From Enterovibrio baiacu (lineage in GTDB: Bacteria; Pseudomonadota; Gammaproteobacteria; Enterobacterales; Vibrionaceae), in contig NZ_SCHN01000016.1 in assembly GCF_004120195.1 (NCBI RefSeq), forward strand, positions 62,001 to 126,000: a stretch of DNA of 64,000 nt, read 5' to 3'. Within the stretch, counting starts at the first letter, position 1, and every line of letters starts with the position of its first letter. Below the pieces are notes generated by a model, which had not been told where the DNA came from, made no database searches, and saw only the letters and a program-made list of their open reading frames with translations. Below, in pieces: positions 46,396-54,991 of the stretch. A program made the translations under genes and the position numbers.

Positions 46396-47796
46396 TTATT
46401 CGTGTTCTTTAAACTTCGCCGTGAAATGCCTCAATACTGCTGGCTCATAGGTGAAGGTCAATCCTTTCAGCGATGACGCTTTGTCTTTCAACGCAATCAG
46501 GGCGTCGGCGATGTAATCCATGTGGTCGTTGGTGTACACCCGTCGTGGAATGGTGAGTCGCATTAATTCCATCGGTGAGTTTTTTTGTTCACCTGTGGCG
46601 GGGTCTCTACCCAGCAGTAAAGAACCAATCTCGACGGCGCGAATGCCCGCTTCCACATAAAGCGCATTCGCAAGCACATGGCCGGGGAATTGATCGCCAG
46701 GAAGGTGGGGAAGCATTTTCCCGGCATCGACAAACACCGCGTGTCCGCCCGTAGGGTACTGAATGGGAATGCCGCCTTCTCGCAAACGCTCGCCCAAGTA
46801 CTCCACCTGACGGATACGGTAGTTGAGGTAGTCTTCATCTGCGCCCTCATACAGACCGCGGGCGAGGGCTTCCATGTCTCTGCCTGCCATGCCGCCATAG
46901 GTGACGAACCCTTCCATCGGCACACAGCGAGTTTGTACCGCTTGGAACAACTCCTCGTGATCACGCACACAGCATAAGCCGCCGATGTTCACGAGAGGGT
47001 CTTTCTTTGCGGACATGGTGAGCATGTCGCCGTACGAATACATTTCGCGAATGATCTCGGTGATCGTGGCGTTTTCATAGCCCGCTTCACGCTGTTTGAT
47101 GAACCATGCGTTCTCGCAATAGCGCGCGGAATCAATCACCACGGGGATGTCGGCTTCCTTGGCTATCTCATATACCGCGCGCATGTTTGCCATGGATACC
47201 GGCTGACCACCTGAACTGTTACACGTCACTGTCGTGATGATCGCCGCGATGTTTTCTGCTCCATAGTGCGTAATGTTTTCGCGCAGTTTGTCGAGGTCGA
47301 AGTTGCCTTTCCAATCGTCATACGTGTTGGTGTCGAAGGCTTTCTCGGTTAACACGTTAACGGGAATGCCGCCGTTCAGTTCAACGTGACCTGCCGTGGT
47401 GTCAAAGTGGTAATTCGAGATGAACACCGGATCGGTGCCGCCGCGTACTTGGCGCATGCGCTCGATTAAGCAGGGAAACAAAATCTGCTCAGCACCGCGA
47501 CCTTGGTGTGTTGGTACAGTGAGCTTGTAACCAAAGAAATGCTCAACCGCATCGCAGAGGTGGTAATAGTTTCGGCTACCGGCGTAAGACTCATCCCCCA
47601 TCATCATGCCCGCCCATTGATTGTCGCTCATGGCACCTGTACCTGAATCGGTCAGCAAATCAATGTAGACATCTTCGCTGCGCAGCAAGAAAGGGTTCAA
47701 TCCCGCCTCTCGCAGCGCGTTTGCACGGTATTCCGGCGTGGTCATTTTGATGGGTTCAACCATCTTGATGCGGAAAGGTTCTGGTAATCGTTTCAT
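46396..47796 (-). CDS. tnaA: Tryptophanase TnaA
   Basis: A 466-residue PLP enzyme that splits tryptophan to indole, pyruvate and ammonia. The active-site lysine lies in [37 protein letters not shown] and [11 protein letters not shown] are typical of tryptophanase. ATG 47796 is used because AGGATC precedes it and the family N terminus [19 protein letters not shown] follows. A 226-base spacer separates it from the tnaC leader, as in E. coli. No tnaB permease follows. Confidence 0.96.
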   Translation of the reverse strand: MKRLPEPFRIKMVEPIKMTTPEYRANALREAGLNPFLLRSEDVYIDLLTDSGTGAMSDNQWAGMMMGDESYAGSRNYYHLCDAVEHFFGYKLTVPTHQGRGAEQILFPCLIERMRQVRGGTDPVFISNYHFDTTAGHVELNGGIPVNVLTEKAFDTNTYDDWKGNFDLDKLRENITHYGAENIAAIITTVTCNSSGGQPVSMANMRAVYEIAKEADIPVVIDSARYCENAWFIKQREAGYENATITEIIREMYSYGDMLTMSAKKDPLVNIGGLCCVRDHEELFQAVQTRCVPMEGFVTYGGMAGRDMEALARGLYEGADEDYLNYRIRQVEYLGERLREGGIPIQYPTGGHAVFVDAGKMLPHLPGDQFPGHVLANALYVEAGIRAVEIGSLLLGRDPATGEQKNSPMELMRLTIPRRVYTNDHMDYIADALIALKDKASSLKGLTFTYEPAVLRHFTAKFKEHE

Positions 47797-47999
47797 GGTT
47801 TTGATCCTATTTTTCGCGCAATGCCACGTCCTTGGCTGCTCCTCGTTTCGTGTAGAGCAGATCTGAGCGCGTGTGGCATTGGGCGTGTCGATCACAAGAG
47901 AAGGCTTTTACGGCGACTCGTTTGTTTCAACAGAAAACGAAAAGATCGCGAAAGAAAGCGCTGAATGCCCTGTGAACGAGAAAATTAAAAATGTGAAGG

Positions 48000-48015
48000 T
48001 GACGCGAAGGCGTCA
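48000..48015 (-). other. Hairpin just after the tnaC stop
   Basis: On the - strand TGACGC-CTTC-GCGTCA begins 7 bases after the tnaC UGA. The spacer beyond is T-rich (CACATTTTTAATTTTC). It may act in the attenuation mechanism; Rho entry would otherwise be expected here. Confidence 0.5.
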
Positions 48016-48022
48016 AACAGGA

Positions 48023-48124
48023 TCAAACGCGAGGGAAATCGTAGGCGAGTTGGATGTCATTGTTGTACCAGTGTGACAGCAAAGCGCTGTCAGAATGATC
48101 GCTGCACAGGTTGCAGTAATACAT
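48023..48124 (-). CDS. tnaC: TnaC leader peptide of the tryptophanase operon
   Basis: A 33-residue leader ORF with a very strong SD (AAGGAGG, 9 bases before ATG). It contains one Trp, W19, with Asn at +2, Asp23 at +4 and Pro31 at +12, the exact spacing of W12, N14, D16 and P24 in E. coli TnaC. Tryptophan-dependent ribosome stalling by TnaC blocks Rho and turns on tnaA. Here two residues (Arg-Val) follow the Pro before UGA, so stalling would occur inside the ORF instead of at the stop. It lies 226 bases upstream of tnaA. Confidence 0.85.
   Translation of the reverse strand: MYYCNLCSDHSDSALLSHWYNNDIQLAYDFPRV
48074..48092 (-). other. Hairpin inside tnaC, just before the Trp codon
   Basis: TGACAGC / GCTGTCA with a 5-base loop occupies codons 11-17 of the leader; the Trp codon begins 3 bases later. 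It may pause RNA polymerase so that it stays coupled to the leader ribosome. Confidence 0.45.
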
Positions 48125-48391
48125 CAGCACTATCCTCCTTGTCGTTGGTAAACATGTACTTAGGTACACAAATTTGCGCAGGCACATTGGTTTTAACCCA
48201 TGTGGTCTGCATAAATTACGGCTCCATACCATTTAACCTAGTTGAATTTTCTTTTTTATGAAACAGGGAGTGTTAAAACGAAAGTATGAGTTTCTCTCTG
48301 GTTTCAATTCCGAGACACGTTGCTACGTGCTTTCGTGCATATATTGATCGTGGGTTCAGTTGTGATTCTAGCCAAGAGGAGAACCTGCCTT

Positions 48392-49450
48392 ATGTTACCA
48401 GACCAATTTGAGATGAAGGTGGATAATCAAGTGTTTAAAACGATGTGCGTAGTCGATGCATCAAATGCTTCATGGAAAAGCCAGAAACAACCTCTTTCAT
48501 TCTTTGAAGATGTTCGCACGCGAATTTCTAGCAACGCACACATGGATGATGCGTTCAAATCTTCGTTGACTGATCGCCTTACCGCTTTATCTCAATCTTC
48601 GTTAAATATACTCGTCGTTGGGTCGAAAGGCGTGGGGAAAACGTCTACGTTAACGCAGCTATTTGGTCAACACGATTGGGATCATGAGGCGATTCAGTCG
48701 TCATCTCAGCTTGTTCGTCATGAATTGAATCAATTGACCTGCTGGGAAGGTTTACTGCCGAGTGAGAGTGATAAGCCAGAGCAAACGGATTGTGAAATCA
48801 GTGCACTCCTTTCTGAAACCACGGCAAAAGGGTTGCCGTTGGTCGATTTAGTCCTGGTGGTATTGGACGCAAGCAGCGCCAATATTGATAACGCCTATTT
48901 GGATATTCAAAGAACCTTAATCGCTAAGTTGGGCGAACATGCCGAGCAGCGTTTGGTTGTGCTGATGAATAAAGCGGATAAGGTCGCGCAAACTATCCGC
49001 GGTGAGGACGTTGAAGAGATGATGCCGCTCGATGCGGAAGTGTGGCTAGACTGCACGTCAGCGGCGATTCGGTTTCACCTGCATGAGAACGCGGGCATCC
49101 ACATTACGCCTGTACCTTATAGCGCAGTGGCGGTGCAAAAAGGCGAAGCGGTACGTTCTTATAACCTGATTAAATTGATGACGCGATTGATGGTCGCGCT
49201 TCCGCAAGAAAAACGCTTGATGCTGTTGAATCAGCCGTTGTCACAAGGTGATGAAACATGGCGTTACCACGATGAAAGAAAGATTTACATGCAATCAATC
49301 GAAAACCTGTGTTTCGACGCGTTGCATAAAGGGGCGCGAGATGGCGATCGTTTTGGTGGCCAACTCGGTGCATTTTTAGGTCGACATGGTCGCGCGCTTG
49401 GTGACATTGTGAGTGATGGATTGAGAAAACAATTCGGCACGAGTGTGTAA
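48392..49450 (+). CDS. YfjP/YeeP-like GTPase with degenerate G3 motif
   Basis: A 352-residue P-loop protein. The phosphate-binding motif is GSKGVGKTS (77-85), followed by a run where the G3 motif should be: WEGLLPSES replaces D-x-P-G of the paralogue. NKAD (193-196) keeps the G4 guanine motif. The C terminus DGDRFGGQLGAFLGRHGRALG matches the second gene. It is therefore a paralogue of the next gene that may bind but not hydrolyse GTP. Start ATG 48392 has GAGGAGA upstream. The role is unknown. Confidence 0.72.
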   Translation: MLPDQFEMKVDNQVFKTMCVVDASNASWKSQKQPLSFFEDVRTRISSNAHMDDAFKSSLTDRLTALSQSSLNILVVGSKGVGKTSTLTQLFGQHDWDHEAIQSSSQLVRHELNQLTCWEGLLPSESDKPEQTDCEISALLSETTAKGLPLVDLVLVVLDASSANIDNAYLDIQRTLIAKLGEHAEQRLVVLMNKADKVAQTIRGEDVEEMMPLDAEVWLDCTSAAIRFHLHENAGIHITPVPYSAVAVQKGEAVRSYNLIKLMTRLMVALPQEKRLMLLNQPLSQGDETWRYHDERKIYMQSIENLCFDALHKGARDGDRFGGQLGAFLGRHGRALGDIVSDGLRKQFGTSV

Positions 49451-49512
49451 CTGATCCTGAATGAAGGCGAGCAGACCGTTGCTCGCACTTCCTAGCCATA
49501 GAGGATAATCCT

Positions 49513-50472
49513 ATGGAAAATAACAGCGCTTTTTCACGCCAACTTTCTCGCTATATCAGCCAATCTCCCATTCTTGATGAGTGGAAGAAATCGAGCCTTC
49601 AACTACGCCTTCATCAACTCAATGACCAACCGTTAAACATCCTGTTTGCTGGACCATCGGGTGTGGGCAAAAGTGCCACCATCAAAGCGCTTTTTGCGAC
49701 CGAAGAGTTTGAAACATCAGGGACGGAGGATGAAGATGCGATCGTGCGTTTCTCATCTGGTGAGTTAGTGCTTTGGGATTTCCCCGGTTACCGAACAGAA
49801 GACACCCAGTCGGCCATGCAACTTGCGGCGACGTTGAGTGAATACGATGAAGCGGGAAAACCTCTCATTGATTTAGTGGTCGTGGTGTTGGATGCCGCGC
49901 AGCAAAACCTGAATGATGGGTATCAGTTGATCAATAAAGTGATTGCCCCCGCGCTTGGCGAATCGGCAGAACAGCGCATGCTGGTGATGCTGAATAAAGT
50001 GGATTCTGCACACCACAGCTTTGAGTGGGCTTACGTGGATGAATCTCGTTCGCATGAGGTCGAAATTTGGCCAGAGAGCACAGCGTCGTTGCTGCGCCAT
50101 TGCTTGTTGCGAGATGCAGAGCTTGAGATCACGCCAGTCTCTTATGCGGCAGAATTCTCACGCAAAGGCGATACCATGCGCCCTTATAACTTGCTCAAAG
50201 TGATGAATGAGGTTGTGGGGCGACTGCCTGACGAGAAACGTTTAACGCTGTTTAATGTGCCGCTGAACCAGCGTGCCTTGAATTGGTGTGACAGCGATAA
50301 TCGACGTAATTACCTCGCCCAGCTTGAAAACAATTTGTTTGATCTGGTGTATCAAGATGCAAAAGACGGTGCGCGATTTGGCGGTTTACTTGGCGCGCAT
50401 AAAGGCAAGCAAGGTCGTGAACTTGGATATTTGCTCAGACGGCAGCTTCATGCGTCATTGAAGATTGGCTAA
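49513..50472 (+). CDS. YfjP/YeeP-like GTPase
   Basis: A 319-residue GTPase with all main motifs: GPSGVGKS (47-54), WDFPGY (88-93, G3), NKVD (161-164, G4). The glycine-rich C terminus, DGARFGGLLGAHKGKQGRELG, is shared with the preceding paralogue and hydrophobic enough to suggest membrane contact, though no clear membrane helix. It lies 62 bases after its paralogue, with its own SD (AGAGGATAATCCT). Related GTPases in other bacteria occur near phage or Ag43 genes; none is seen here. Function unknown. Confidence 0.75.
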   Translation: MENNSAFSRQLSRYISQSPILDEWKKSSLQLRLHQLNDQPLNILFAGPSGVGKSATIKALFATEEFETSGTEDEDAIVRFSSGELVLWDFPGYRTEDTQSAMQLAATLSEYDEAGKPLIDLVVVVLDAAQQNLNDGYQLINKVIAPALGESAEQRMLVMLNKVDSAHHSFEWAYVDESRSHEVEIWPESTASLLRHCLLRDAELEITPVSYAAEFSRKGDTMRPYNLLKVMNEVVGRLPDEKRLTLFNVPLNQRALNWCDSDNRRNYLAQLENNLFDLVYQDAKDGARFGGLLGAHKGKQGRELGYLLRRQLHASLKIG

Positions 50473-50496
50473 TTCTATTCGTGATGAGATAGAAGC

Positions 50497-50587
50497 GAGA
50501 TACGAGATACGAGATACGAGACACGAGAAAAGAGATACGAGAAAAGAGATACGAGAAAAGAGAAAAGAGATACAAGAAAAGAGAATA
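50497..50587. repeat. Heptanucleotide minisatellite, 13 units of GAGATAC/GAGAAAA
   Basis: Thirteen contiguous 7-base units: GAGATAC in six, GAGAAAA in four, the rest one- or two-base variants (GAGACAC, AAGAAAA, GAGAATA). It lies 25 bases after the second GTPase stop, just before a terminator. A 7-base unit would shift frame if translated, but it is in untranslated DNA. Confidence 0.92.
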
Positions 50588-50639
50588 AAGCTAAGTGACG
50601 CGATAGATCGTATCTGTGTACTCAAGGGTAAAAGAAAAC

Positions 50640-50664
50640 AAAAGGGGCTGTTTAGCCCCTTTTT
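50640..50664. terminator. Bidirectional terminator between GTPase and K+ channel genes
   Basis: AAAAGGGGCT / AGCCCCTTTTT with a GTTT loop, A and T tracts on both sides. Confidence 0.87.
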
Positions 50665-50691
50665 CATTCGTGTTTGGTCAGTGCGTGAACG

Positions 50692-51717
50692 CTAGTCCCA
50701 TTTGAAATCGTCAATACGTTCATCGGCGATATAGAACAACAAATCATTCGGCTTGATGTCTGAATCAAGCGCCGGATTTAGCATCACTTCGCTGTCGCGA
50801 CGTAACCCGATCAAGGTGGCGTCATAGTCCGTTTTCATGCGAAGGAACAGTGCATTTACCGTCGTGTGCTGTGCATTGGCAGGGTACTCAACCGCGTATT
50901 GCGTCATGCCTTTGCGCGTGTTCAAAAGCTCATGGTGAAGCTCTGAAGAACCCGGATCGACGGCCGCTTTCGCCATCATTTCTACCGACACAGAAGGCAC
51001 ACATTCGGCATTTGGGCAGTGAGATTTCAGCAAATTACTCAACACTTCATCTTGGAAGTAAGCAAGAATGTGCACATCAGGGTTCTTGCTGGCGCAAAAG
51101 AGTGCCGCAGAGAACGTAATGTCATCTTCTGGGTTATCGATGATGATGCAATCGGCATCTTTCACACCCGCGCGCGCCATGCTGGCTTCGTCTGTAAAAC
51201 TTGTGGTGCGCACAAACTCTATTTCTTTTGGCAGCGGGTTTTCCATTTCAGGGCGCACACAAAGTACGATAGGGCGGCCGTCTTTTTCTTCATGAAGCAA
51301 CATGTCAATGAGATGCAGCGTACGATGCTCATTCCAACCCAAAATCAAAATGTGTCCTGACACGTCAACACTCCTTTTACCTAATAAACCGCGACGCCAA
51401 TAATTGATTGCAACCCCTGCTAATCGACCCACTGCGATAGCAAAAATACCGAGACCAATAGGGATCACAAACAGTGCGACCACCCATTTTCCCGCTACCG
51501 TGGTAGGGGACATATCGCCATACCCGACCGTTGAGGCGGTGACGAACAAATAATAAATAAAATCCACGAAAGGTGTGGTGAGTGCTTTTTCGCCCGCAAG
51601 CGTCAGCATTACCCAACTCAGTACCGCATAGGCGAGTACCGCCATGGCAACATGTTTGCCACTCAATCGCTGAAACTGCGAGGTTATCCACCTGCGCACC
51701 ATGTACCACTTTAACAT
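50692..51717 (-). CDS. Two-TM potassium channel with RCK (TrkA-N) domain
   Basis: A 341-residue channel. Two membrane segments flank the pore loop with the selectivity filter TVGYGD (63-68). A Rossmann-type TrkA-N/RCK domain follows (ILILGWNEH, FVRTTSFTDEASM, ADCIIIDNPEDD), then a small C-terminal TrkA-C-like domain. ATG 51717 is chosen because GGAAGTGGAG precedes it; a TTG-started extension of 42 basic residues is possible. It conducts K+ under ligand control. Single gene. Confidence 0.85.
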   Translation of the reverse strand: MLKWYMVRRWITSQFQRLSGKHVAMAVLAYAVLSWVMLTLAGEKALTTPFVDFIYYLFVTASTVGYGDMSPTTVAGKWVVALFVIPIGLGIFAIAVGRLAGVAINYWRRGLLGKRSVDVSGHILILGWNEHRTLHLIDMLLHEEKDGRPIVLCVRPEMENPLPKEIEFVRTTSFTDEASMARAGVKDADCIIIDNPEDDITFSAALFCASKNPDVHILAYFQDEVLSNLLKSHCPNAECVPSVSVEMMAKAAVDPGSSELHHELLNTRKGMTQYAVEYPANAQHTTVNALFLRMKTDYDATLIGLRRDSEVMLNPALDSDIKPNDLLFYIADERIDDFKWD

Positions 51718-51974
51718 TGACGCACTCCACTTCCTTTTGCGGAGACGGTAGTTCGATTTCTCTTGTCGTGAGGGATATAGCTCCACTTCGATGTCTCGAT
51801 GCCTGTCACGAAAGCTCCGTTTTGCGATGGTTGAATGGGACAACTATACCAGTTGCGGACTCGGCCAATTTTCTCAAAGTTGCTGAATGTGAATAAGTTC
51901 TCATCCTCTTTCATGGCGAATTATAGCATTTGCCAGTACAGTCATTGACAGCACGAGGCATGGAGGTAAAGCGC

Positions 51975-52343
51975 ATGAGTGACAATAAATACCTAGACGA
52001 ATATTCTGACGCGGGCTTCTGGAGCAAGGTGAAAGGCTTTGCACAAAAGGCTGGGTACGACGTGCTTGAAAAGGCGTTGAAGCTTTATTATTCAGCGACG
52101 GATGACGACACGCCAAAGTGGGCGAAAACTACCATCTTTGCTTCTTTGGGTTATTTCATCACGCCGATTGATGCGATCCCTGATCTCACGCCTGTCGTTG
52201 GGTTTTCTGATGATTTAGGCGTGCTGGTCGCCGCCGCTGCCGCCGTAGTGATGCATGTGAAATCTGAGCACACTGACAAGGCTAATGAAAAGCTGGTTCA
52301 GTGGTTTAATAAAGACAGCGATGTCGAAAAAACAGATGAATGA
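51975..52343 (+). CDS. YkvA-family (DUF1232) membrane-associated protein
   Basis: A 122-residue protein with the DUF1232 signature: IFASLGYFITPIDAIPDLTPVVGFSDDLGVL, a hydrophobic segment with the family PxDxIPD motif, then a short hydrophobic helix AAAAAVVMHV. Family role unknown. GGAGGTAAAGCGC precedes ATG 51975; upstream in-frame codons are not needed. Confidence 0.85.
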   Translation: MSDNKYLDEYSDAGFWSKVKGFAQKAGYDVLEKALKLYYSATDDDTPKWAKTTIFASLGYFITPIDAIPDLTPVVGFSDDLGVLVAAAAAVVMHVKSEHTDKANEKLVQWFNKDSDVEKTDE

Positions 52344-52364
52344 TCATGTTTAAGGAGAGTCACC

Positions 52365-52436
52365 ATGTCTCACGTTACGGGGGTATCCCTTAGCGATGCC
52401 TTTTCCAAGACCCTAGATGCGTGTTGGAGGAAATAG
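52365..52436 (+). CDS. 23-codon small ORF with near-perfect ribosome site
   Basis: AAGGAGAGTCACC precedes the ATG, giving MSHVTGVSLSDAF...CWRK and a TAG stop. It starts 22 bases after the YkvA stop. It could be a genuine small protein, a leader peptide for rlmF, or the remnant of a longer gene. No family is recognised. Confidence 0.35.
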   Translation: MSHVTGVSLSDAFSKTLDACWRK

Positions 52437-52532
52437 TCCGTCCTTGCGTGATTTATCGCTGTCACGCGGCTGCGTGAATGCGTAGAATGCCAGCCCTGCG
52501 TTTCCCAGACCAAGCTGCAACTGGATTTCAAC

Positions 52533-53567
52533 ATGGTAAAGCCAAGTAAAAATAGCCCTCAACAGAAGAAAGGTTTGCACCCACGTAACCCGCATCGTGC
52601 CCGTTATGATTTTCCTGCCCTAATGAAAAGCACCCCTGCGTTGGTGCCGTTTGTGAAGAAAAATCCATTCGGTGACTTGTCTGTTGATTTCTCCAACCCA
52701 GATGCAGTGAAAACGCTGAACAAAGCATTGCTGCATCATTTTTATCAGGTTGAGTTTTGGGACATTCCAAAAGGCTACTTGTGCCCACCGATCCCAGGGC
52801 GCGCGGATTACCTGCACTACCTTGCGGATCTGCTTGCAGACACTGCCGATGGTGAAATCCCTCGCGGCAAAAAGGTGAAAGGGCTGGATATCGGCATGGG
52901 CGCAAACTGCGTTTACCCTATGGTGGGACACCGTGTGTACGGCTGGCAATTTGTTGGCGCAGACATCGATCCGGTTTCGGTGAAAAGTGCGACCTTGCTG
53001 GTGGGGGCAAACCCATCCTTGAAAGGCGGTATTCAGTGCCGTTTACAAAAAGACGCGGACAACATTTTTGCTGGCATGATCAACGCCAATGAGCGTTTCG
53101 ACTTCACCATGTGTAATCCGCCATTCCATGCCTCAATGGAAGACGCGACGAAAGGATCTGAGCGCAAAGTGCGCAACCTTGCTGCAAATGCGAAGAAAAA
53201 AGGGTCCGACAAATTCAACGTTCAATCGTTCGGAAAAAAAGCGGGTAACGCGCCACATCAGAAAGCCAAACCTGAACTGAATTTTGGCGGTCAAAACGCA
53301 GAGTTGTGGTGTCCAGGCGGAGAAGCGGCGTTTATCAAACGAATGATCGAACAAAGCGCCACGTTCAAAACACAGTGCTTATGGTTCACCACCATGGTAT
53401 CGAAAAAAGAAAACCTGCCCGCGATTAACCAAGCGTTAAAAGCCGTCAAAGCGAAGGACATTCACACAATTGAAATGGCACAGGGCCAGAAAATCACCCG
53501 CGTGGTTGCCTGGACCTTCTTGAATAAAGAAGCCCGTGATGAATGGTGTGGTGCGTGGAAAGGGTAA
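52533..53567 (+). CDS. rlmF: 23S rRNA (adenine-1618-N6)-methyltransferase RlmF
   Basis: A 344-residue methyltransferase that methylates A1618 of 23S rRNA with SAM. The N6-adenine catalytic motif MCNPPFH and the SAM motif [14 protein letters not shown] are present, and [16 protein letters not shown] near the N terminus is typical of RlmF. Longer than E. coli RlmF (308) by an extended N terminus. The SD is weak. Ends at a strong terminator. Confidence 0.93.
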   Translation: MVKPSKNSPQQKKGLHPRNPHRARYDFPALMKSTPALVPFVKKNPFGDLSVDFSNPDAVKTLNKALLHHFYQVEFWDIPKGYLCPPIPGRADYLHYLADLLADTADGEIPRGKKVKGLDIGMGANCVYPMVGHRVYGWQFVGADIDPVSVKSATLLVGANPSLKGGIQCRLQKDADNIFAGMINANERFDFTMCNPPFHASMEDATKGSERKVRNLAANAKKKGSDKFNVQSFGKKAGNAPHQKAKPELNFGGQNAELWCPGGEAAFIKRMIEQSATFKTQCLWFTTMVSKKENLPAINQALKAVKAKDIHTIEMAQGQKITRVVAWTFLNKEARDEWCGAWKG

Positions 53568-53582
53568 ATACAGAATCTTAAC

Positions 53583-53619
53583 GCAATAAAAATGCAGGCA
53601 TGTCCTGCATTTTTATTGC
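53583..53619. terminator. Strong Rho-independent terminator after rlmF
   Basis: Perfect 16-bp arms, GCAATAAAAATGCAGG / CCTGCATTTTTATTGC, over a 5-base loop; contains its own T tract. Confidence 0.9.
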
Positions 53620-53934
53620 CTGACATTTAAAGAATGAATGTATTTCAATTTTATTATTTGTGCTGAATGAAAAAAGTCGATGATGCACTGGATCATGCAT
53701 CTCTAATGCGCAGAGAGATTATGGTTTATTTCAGGTTCATCACCAATGGCTAATTTATATCATTGTTACGTATAAAGATTGTAAACGGAATATGGGTGAT
53801 TTAGTATGCTGTCAACCTTTATTTAGGGCTGTATTTATTCACTTGATGAAATAGAGTTTTCAGTATTTATGTCAATGAATGCATAAGATCTCTGTATCAA
53901 TAAGTTGGCTTATATTATAAAAAATGGATGAGAA
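53620..53934. other. AT-rich intergenic region upstream of the DUF4177 cluster
   Basis: About 315 bases, AT-rich. A short symmetric stretch GATGCA/TGCATC lies at 53682-53701. No gene, tRNA or repeat visible; presumably holds the promoter of the three small genes downstream. Confidence 0.5.
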
Positions 53935-54150
53935 ATGACAAAATTCACGGAATTTAAAGTTGTGCATATTGTTGAAGGTGGTTGCGGAACACTTTTATTG
54001 GGTGCGAGTGGTCTACCAATTCAAAAAATGGAAGCAGATCTTAATAAATATGCTCAGGATGGATGGCAGGTTGTTTTCCAGATCGTTGAGCAAAAAAGAT
54101 TTATGCTATTTTGGAAGCGAGAAGCTGTGATCGTGACCTTAGGTCGCTAA
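53935..54150 (+). CDS. DUF4177-like small protein
   Basis: A 71-residue soluble protein resembling the DUF4177 family: short strand FTEFKVVHIV, then LNKYAQDGWQVVFQIVE (the GW motif) and a final hydrophobic strand. Function unknown. It starts a cluster of three small genes; its TAA ends 3 bases before the likely TTG start of the next gene. Confidence 0.6.
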   Translation: MTKFTEFKVVHIVEGGCGTLLLGASGLPIQKMEADLNKYAQDGWQVVFQIVEQKRFMLFWKREAVIVTLGR

Positions 54151-54152
54151 CA

Positions 54153-54377
54153 TTGTTAAAGTTTATCTCTTTAACATTGATCCATCGCTACCAAGCGAGC
54201 GGTGGATCAAAAAAGCTGCTCAACATTGAATGCAACTTCGTCCCTACCTGCTCTGAATACACGAAGCAGTGCATCATGAAATATGGCGCGGTGAAAGGGT
54301 GGAGACTTGGCCTGTCGAGAATCAAGCGCTGCAACAAACCTGACCTAGTAGAAAAAATCCATGATGAGGTGCCGTAG
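54153..54377 (+). CDS. YidD-like membrane protein insertion factor, divergent
   Basis: A 74-residue protein with the YidD core: LTLIHRYQ, then ECNFVPTCSEYTKQCI (the CxFxPTCSxYxxxA block) and GAVKGWRLGLSRIKRCNKPD. YidD assists membrane protein insertion with YidC and normally sits between rnpA and yidC near oriC; here it is outside that context. TTG 54153 is the most likely start: the stop of the preceding gene is just upstream, and no ATG fits. It overlaps the next gene by one base. Confidence 0.68.
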   Translation: MLKFISLTLIHRYQASGGSKKLLNIECNFVPTCSEYTKQCIMKYGAVKGWRLGLSRIKRCNKPDLVEKIHDEVP

Positions 54378-54778
54378 TGAAGCTTTTAGAGCCTTTGGCT
54401 GAGTTAGAACAGCGTGAAGAAATGCTGCGACAGCGCGTTAATGCGTTATCAGTAGAAAAGAAAAAAACGTTCTACGCGGCTCAAGGGGAGAACCTTAAAG
54501 ACCCTGATACCTATGCCTCGTTGAACTGGCTCTTTATCGGCGGTTTTCACCACATCTACCTAGGAAAATACACAATATTCTTTATCGAATTCTCGATTCT
54601 TGTTTTCAGCATCATCGGGCTGTTTGCGGGTGTGCATGCCGTTGTTTATTTGCTAATCGCATTGGTGTTGTATGAATTGCCACAGCTGTTTTTCTCTCAA
54701 AAAATCGCAAGGCAGCACAATTACGACATGTCAGTGAAATTATTCAATGAACTATGTCCAAATCAAAGGCTGAAATAG
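54377..54778 (+). CDS. TM2-like two-helix membrane protein
   Basis: A 133-residue protein: an N-terminal coiled helix (EPLAELEQREEMLRQRV), then SLNWLFIGGFHHIYLGKY, characteristic of the TM2 domain, and two membrane segments at about 52-75 and 80-105. GTG start at 54377 overlaps the previous stop (TAGTG), preceded by GAGGTG. Coupled translation with the YidD-like gene is likely. Function unknown. Confidence 0.65.
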   Translation: MKLLEPLAELEQREEMLRQRVNALSVEKKKTFYAAQGENLKDPDTYASLNWLFIGGFHHIYLGKYTIFFIEFSILVFSIIGLFAGVHAVVYLLIALVLYELPQLFFSQKIARQHNYDMSVKLFNELCPNQRLK

Positions 54779-54825
54779 TATTGTGGCTGGGCGAAGCCCC
54801 CTGAGCTTAACGCCTTTATGAATTC

Positions 54826-54853
54826 AAAAAACGGCCGCTATCGGCCGTTTTTT
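54826..54853. terminator. Terminator of the DUF4177 cluster
   Basis: AAAAAACGGCCG / CGGCCGTTTTTT with a 4-base loop. Closes the three-gene unit. Confidence 0.88.
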
Positions 54854-54991
54854 CGTGGTATTTAAAGCTAAGGTTTTGGGTGTCAGCCTGCGCCAAGACA
54901 GAAAAAGAAGCGGGCGTTGTTCTAGAGTGAGTAGATACATTAGCAAGATTACAACGTAAACTGCAGCCAACTGTTCAAGTATAAAGCCGCC

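Noticed and set aside
48155-48168. TGTAC-N4-GTACA upstream of tnaC as a TrpR operator
   Set aside because: Too short for the 18-20-bp TrpR site and lacks the CTAG core; symmetric but not convincing.
50497-50587. Heptamer array as a CRISPR or other defence array
   Set aside because: Units are contiguous, with no unique spacers and no cas genes; it is a simple minisatellite.
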